Part shown: piece by piece, positions 58,673 through 64,000 of the stretch
How the letters are laid out: every line of letters starts with the position of its first letter
How positions within the stretch are numbered: the first letter of the stretch is position 1
DNA from: Saccharum officinarum
Lineage: Eukaryota > Streptophyta > Magnoliopsida > Poales > Poaceae
Direction of reading: 5' to 3'
NCBI GenBank assembly: GCA_020631735.1
Contig: CM036209.1
Coordinates: 1,720,165 to 1,784,164 of the forward strand
DNA length: 64,000 nt
The notes under the pieces: model-generated
The model's database searches: none
What the model saw: the letters and a program-made list of their open reading frames with translations, nothing else
Told to the model about the DNA's origin: nothing
Program-made: the position numbers and the translations under genes

Positions 58673-59489
58673 AGCGACTAAGGGACGGTGGGAGGAGGAG
58701 GGCGGTGCAATTGCATTAGACTTTCAGACTAAAGGAAATGATGAACCGATATCACCATGTTATTAGCAGAAAATGGCGGATTTGGTGATGGAAAAGATAG
58801 GAGGACGACGTCAGGATGGGGTGAGCAAAGCTGTAACAGGGACAAAGAGAGCTGGGAGAAGCCCATCTGAATGTTGAAGATTATCCAAGAACAGCTGTAT
58901 TGTACGCGATCAGACAAACTTGGTCTAGTACTGGAAAGAAAGGTTTATTCTCAGCCAGCTCAACAAGTAGCACCTCCCCGTATTGTCACTGAAAACAGAG
59001 TACTCCTGACTAAATAATGATGCAGTATTACTGTATATATATGCACAGACGACAATGCCGCAGTCTTCCATGTTTCAAACATATCTGACAACAGTGCTAA
59101 CATGGGCAGCGAAAGGATGTCTTTCGCAAGTTATCAAGTTTTCGGCGATGAGAGCATCTAGAAATGTTACTAATAATTTTTATAAATATAGTTGAAGTTA
59201 AGAAAGTTTAACCAGCACGAAAAGCTAGACAACGCTTAAAAACGACTAAGGGAGTACTTGCTTATTCTATAAAAGAATACAATTATATCATAGTACCAAA
59301 CTAAAGTATATTGCGTTTGATTAGCTATAAAGAAAAAAATAAGGTCCTACTATTAGGAGTCCGGGGCTTTCAATAGCTAATGGAGAGCCCCAGCCAGCCA
59401 CCCCACCTAGCCAACTATTCAGGTCCACAGAGCTAACGCGCGCGTGCAGGTGGGGGACCCTGCAGACTCAGCTGATTTGGATGTATAAA
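58673..59489. other. intergenic, nothing recognised
   Basis: No supported gene. A GGGGCTTTC...GGAGAGCCCC inverted pair lies at 59364-59393, and a CGCGCG run near 59440. Confidence 0.35.
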
Positions 59490-62130
59490 ATTCCAAGTCA
59501 AGCTGCGCAGAAAAGTTTTTATCATAACGTTCCATAGAAATCAGTAGTTGGATGATTTAAAATTAATTCGTTACCACATAGAAACATCTCGCGCGAGCAG
59601 GACTTCTGACACAACCTGACAAAGCTGACGCGTGCATGTATGCATGTATCTAATCTAATCTCTTTCGTTTTTTTATTATAATTCCTCAACGAAGCATCCA
59701 ATTCAAAAACGGTTTTCACCATTGAACTCCTGACATTTTTGTGCACGATTCAAGATCCATTGTGAATATTTTTTTTAAAAAAAATTAAAATTTTAAAATT
59801 TGAAATTTAAATCATGGCACTGATGACCGATTGGATGCATAGAAACAATTGTCAAGATGCGCAAATTTTTTTTGCGTTGACATTGTATAGAAATTAGTAG
59901 TTGAATGAAAAAATTAATCTTGTTACCGTGTAAAAATCTCTCCATGAGATGAATATTTCATCTAACACAACTGTGGTTATCTCCACCAACATCATACTTC
60001 CCACTAGGGGGTGTATAATTAACATGCGAACAATGCATAAAACATGGAGACCACAAGCGTAAAACATCATGCTTCTTCAAAATTTGAAATTTGAATCATG
60101 GCACATTATGATCAATTGGATGCATAAAATCAATGGTTAAGATGCGCAGGAAGGTTTTTGGCGTCGACGTTGCATAGAAATTAGTGGTTGGATGAATACA
60201 AATTAATTTTGTTACCGCCAAAAACCTCTCCGCGAGATGGACATTTCACCTGACACAACGTGATTGTCTCTACCAACATTATGCTTCCCACCATGGGGTG
60301 TATAATTAACATGAGAACAATGCATAGAACATGGAGACTACAAGCGTAAAACATGGAGACGATCTCGTTATCTCCAAAATTTGAAATTTGAAAAAAATGA
60401 AGGAAACGACGATTGGATTCATAGAATCATTGGTCAAGATGTGCAGAAATGTTTTTGGTGCCGACATTGCATAGAATTTAGTAGTTAGATAAATAAAAAT
60501 TAATTTTATTCTGCATAGAAATAATGCTCTAACGTTGCATAGAAGAGTGCTCCAACCATGTATATAAATTATGTCAAAATGCATAGATAACTGCTCCAAC
60601 AATGTATACAAATGTGTTGTAACGATATATAGAATACATCCCAAGTTACAGTTTAGCCACGCATGGAAACTTATGCACACAGGTATAAGAACACAAAATC
60701 AACAAACAAAATCAAAGCAAACAGCCACCATTGGGAGGTAGGGGAGGGGAGGATGCGTCACCGGGTAGGAGGGAGAGGGGGTGATGTGGAGGCCACACGC
60801 AGATCCACCATTAGGAGGTCGGGGCCGCCGGTCATGGAGGGGGTGGCTGGGTGCCGCTAGTTGTGGATGAGTTCATTGCACGTTGCCGATTGGGAAGGGG
60901 GTGGCCGCGTGCCGTCGGTCGGTGGAGCGAGGATCCAGTGCCACCACAGCAAGAGGGTATTGGGGCCGACGAGGGAGCAGGGGAGGCCGCGCAAAAACAT
61001 CCTTCCAACCATCCTACATCACAACATGGGCATAGAAACATGTTTGAGCAGGCGTGGAAACCTTACAACGGCAAAGAGAGGCACAAAAAACATGTTTTAG
61101 TACGCGCAGAAACCTTACATCGGCATGAAAGGCACGTAAACATGTTTTAGCAGGCGCAAAAATCTATTCATGAAACTAATGTCAGCTACATTAATGCAAA
61201 AATCATGACGCTGGACGGGGAGTGGAAAAAGATGCAACGTATAGAAACGTGTTCCAACATTAAATAGAAAAGTGCTTCAGCAATGTATAGAATTGTGTTC
61301 TAACAATGTACACAATTTGTGTAGAAATGTATAGATAACTGCTCCAACAATGTATAAAATTATGTACCAACAATGTATAGAACACATAGCAAGTTATAGT
61401 TCAGCCATGCATAGAAACTTATGCATACATAGAATCAACAAACATAACAATCAAGATGCATTCAACTAGTGGGGAAACCTATGCAACTAAGCATAGAAAT
61501 CACCCCAATACCTTTGAAATCACAGTTTCACCCTGCATAGAAACCTATGCTTGCAAGCACAAAAATCCTACATGACCAATGTTGCCTAGGTCACCCAGCC
61601 TACCCCGAAGTCGCCCAGGCTGCCAGGTAGCGAGCCGGCGTGACTTAGTCACTGTCCACGCTTGTATCCACCCCATCCTGAGCACCTCCAGCACGAAGGA
61701 GCCGGGTTTGCCGTCCAGTTCAGTTCTAGATCCTCGTGAGCCATCTGGACTAGAAGCAAGGAGGATGTCACATATTGCATAAAATCCTTTAGTGGCTTGA
61801 GTAGATTAAAAAAATCAAGAAATCCTGTATAGAAATATGTTGTAACAATGTATAGAATACATACAAGTTACAATTTAGCCATGCATAGAAATTTATGCAC
61901 ACAAGCATAAGATCACAAAATCAACAAAACAAAAATCTAAGCAAGCAGCCACCCTGAAATTTGAATTCAACTGGTGTTGAAACATATGCAACTAGGCATA
62001 GAAATTTTCCAACCGCTTAAGATTTCAATTTCATTCATATTATATCAATGATAAGCATAAAACATCCGCTTCAGGAGGCATAAAAAGTGTTAACCTTTTT
62101 CTTAAATAACATAAAAATCATCTCTCAACA
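59490..62130. repeat. array of diverged repeats with GCATAGAAA motifs
   Basis: A block containing CATAGAAATTAGTAGTTGGATGA recurs at 59532, 59886, 60173 and 60471 (spacings about 354, 287 and 298), each with AATTAATTTTGTTACCG and CTCTCC.CGAGATG. Shorter CAATGTATAGAA, GCATAGAAA and AGCAAGTTA motifs continue to 62000. A GC-rich block (60730-61000) interrupts it. No reading frame of note is present. The array could belong to a large non-autonomous transposon. Confidence 0.6.
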
Positions 62131-62149
62131 GTGAGGATGTTGCCGGTCA

Positions 62150-63175
62150 AAAAAAGGCATAGGAAACTAGAGGAAGCATCGTCACAGGTGGTTTGGGCAG
62201 CCACCATCGTCGGCGGAGGTGAAGCAGAAGCCTCCGCTATCGCCCGCGTTGCCCTTGGCCGGAGACTCGCGTGGATGCATGCCAGATCTACTTGAGAGGG
62301 CCCACGCCTCTGCTGAATGGGCCACGAGGGATGCCACCGCGGGCCGTGGTGGGGAGGGGCGCCGGGAGGTCAGAGCTGCCGCTGCGGGCGTGGTGGGGAG
62401 GGGGCCAGGACGACGGAGGTGCCTCCGTGGGGGTGGGGGAGGCCGCTGTAGATCAGATCCGTTGCTGCCACAAGCTCCGCACGATCTGCAAGAGGAGCCT
62501 GCCATGGCTAGTCAGGGAGGTGAGGTAAGCAAGATGCACCGAGATCCACCACCACATACCGTTGAGGATATGGCCTGATTCGCCGCGGGACAAAGAGGTG
62601 CTGCTGCCGCCTGCTGCACACGCAAGATGGATGCCATGGCCACCGATGCAAGCTCGTCGAAGCCGCAGATGGGGATGGCGTGCCGTGGCTTCCGGCGGTG
62701 TGGATAATGAGGTCGTCGCCGCTCGATCTGGAAGCCACCAGGAAGGGGCCCGTCTCCAGCACCGCCACTATCGGTAGGTCCTGGTGCAGGAAAGGGTTGG
62801 CGCCGCCGAAGCTATGGTGGGGGAAGGGGCCACGGCCACCAGTGGAGAGGAAGTCGTGCACCACGGGCCACGGAAGGGGCGGGGTCGTGCTGCCGCAGGT
62901 CGAGGAAGAGGCCAGGACGCGCTGCTGGCTTGGGAAGGAGCGGGGCCACGCCGCCGCGGGTCGGGAAAGGGGCGGGTCGCGCGCCGACGGGTGGTGAAGG
63001 AGTGGGTCAGGGAAGGGGACGCCCGTGTGCGTCGCGCGCAGGGCTGGCCTTGCCGCCACTAGGTGCCGCCAGTGGGGATGGAGGAGAGGGGACACCAGGG
63101 TGGTGCCGTGGTGGGGATTAGGGGATTAGGGTTTGGGGCATATATATTGCCTGGGAAGGTGGGCCTGGTGGGCTG
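62150..63175. other. GC-rich block with overlapping open frames
   Basis: About 1 kb of GC- and G-rich DNA with frames of 90-195 codons on both strands. They overlap each other and contain low-complexity Arg/Gly/Ala/Pro sequence. No domain, splice structure or start context supports a gene. It may be part of the transposon-like array to its left. Confidence 0.35.
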
Positions 63176-63186
63176 GTGGGTGGGTG

Positions 63187-64000
63187 TAACACCTTTGGTA
63201 TTACAGGCTCGCTTAACACTGCGATTAAGGCCCGAGTGAAATCATTAAAGCAAGTTCCTCGGATTTTTTTGTTTATGATAAACTCATACGAAATAATAAA
63301 GCAAATCTTACATGATTCACTCTGGTGGTTAAGAAAAACTAAACAAGTATTGTGAGCTATACCATTGAATGTGTAAACATGTTAATAAGCTCCTAATAAG
63401 AAGAAGAGAATAAGTCGTTTTAATCATTTAGCGCGTAAATAAATTCTACAAACACAAGTGTGATATAAATTACATTTAAAAAGTATCCTTTTTGGCGAAT
63501 TATAGCATGCAAAATAATAAAATAATATCTACATATTTTATTTCTATAAGTTAGTAAGAAGTATGGGCTATGTCACGCTATGTTAGTTAGTTGAAATCGG
63601 CAAGGTTTATACCTCCTAAGAATTAAGGTGACAGTGCTAAGGAATGTTAGTTCTAACTAAAGCATGGAATTCTTTTAAGTCCGAATGATAGTAGACAATG
63701 GCACTTTTGGCAATTAAATTCTAACAAAAATGTTTATGCACGCGTTCATGTTTTTGCGCTGTTGCTTGCATCTAGGCGAGTGCTGTAGCGGGGTGTAGCT
63801 CATGGGATGGCTTGGTATCGCGTTGTTGCTCCAAAAATTGCTCAAACTCCCTTGGAACGTGATGTGGGCCTTGTTTTGGCGCCTTGTTCGTGAACTGCTG
63901 TTCAGTAATGGACCCATGTTGGCATCCTTCTATCTCCCTTCCTACTTGCTCTCTGGGCGTTGAGAATTGTTTCGCTAGTTAGGTGTTTGCTCAGGCTTTG
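63187..64000 (+). mobile_element. possible start of another LTR
   Basis: TGTAACACCTTTGGTATTACAGG resembles the TGTAACAC starts of the Tekay LTRs here, and the following AT-rich DNA has no gene. The segment runs off the window, so neither the end nor a primer binding site can be checked. Confidence 0.35.

Noticed and set aside
62182..63121. Frames of 60-195 codons in the GC-rich block
   Set aside because: Low-complexity, mutually overlapping on both strands and without gene structure.

Overview
The window is nuclear DNA from a grass (Poaceae), probably a panicoid such as the sorghum/sugarcane/Miscanthus group. The evidence is an adenylate kinase that reads like the cereal B-type enzyme with plant-style GT-AG introns, a fasciclin-like arabinogalactan gene, an XP-repeat proline-rich wall protein, dense Tourist/Stowaway/hAT-type MITEs, and LTR retrotransposons of the Ty1-copia SIRE/Maximus, Ty3-gypsy Tat and Ty3-gypsy Tekay (chromovirus) types. 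The species call is inference. There are three assembly gaps of exactly 100 N (2409-2508, 20998-21097, 36973-37072), and all three cut repeats or a gene.

Layout. 1-2.4 kb: MITEs and a 250-bp tandem duplication. 2.5-7.4 kb: decayed copia pol, one LTR that carries a polypurine tract on its left and a primer binding site on its right, then a copia gag. 7.4-9.0 kb: decayed Tat pol and its LTR. 11.1-12.6 kb: an intact secreted proline-rich protein gene. 12.8-20.5 kb: MITEs, two tandem duplications, a non-autonomous DNA element and a CACTA end. 20.5-37 kb: a nest of gypsy elements, namely Tekay A (minus strand, internally deleted), a Tat 5' end (minus) and Tekay B (plus, cut by a gap). 37.1-40.6 kb: a minus-strand NT-C2 (EEIG1/EHBP1-type) gene, broken at its 3' end. 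40.6-47.5 kb: MITEs and a Tat 5' end. 47.6-51 kb: an adenylate kinase gene whose last coding exon holds a MITE. 52-57.2 kb: MITEs, a ~180-bp tandem repeat and a second copy of the non-autonomous element. 57.5-58.3 kb: an intact fasciclin-like arabinogalactan protein gene. 58.5-64 kb: degenerate repeats, GC-rich blocks and a possible LTR start.

The host genes are unrelated housekeeping and cell-wall genes and form no operon or cluster. The most striking signal is in the Tekay elements. Both gag reading frames, about 12 kb apart and on opposite strands, open with a near copy of the histone H3 N-terminal tail (ARTKxTARKSTGG), directly after a splice-acceptor-like CAG. Tekay A also carries an integrase ending in a (frameshifted) chromodomain region, a module class known to read methylated H3 tails. 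A retroelement carrying both an H3-tail-like peptide and a putative H3-tail reader suggests a self-recognition or chromatin-mimicry system. Both copies here are defective, so the idea must be tested on intact relatives.
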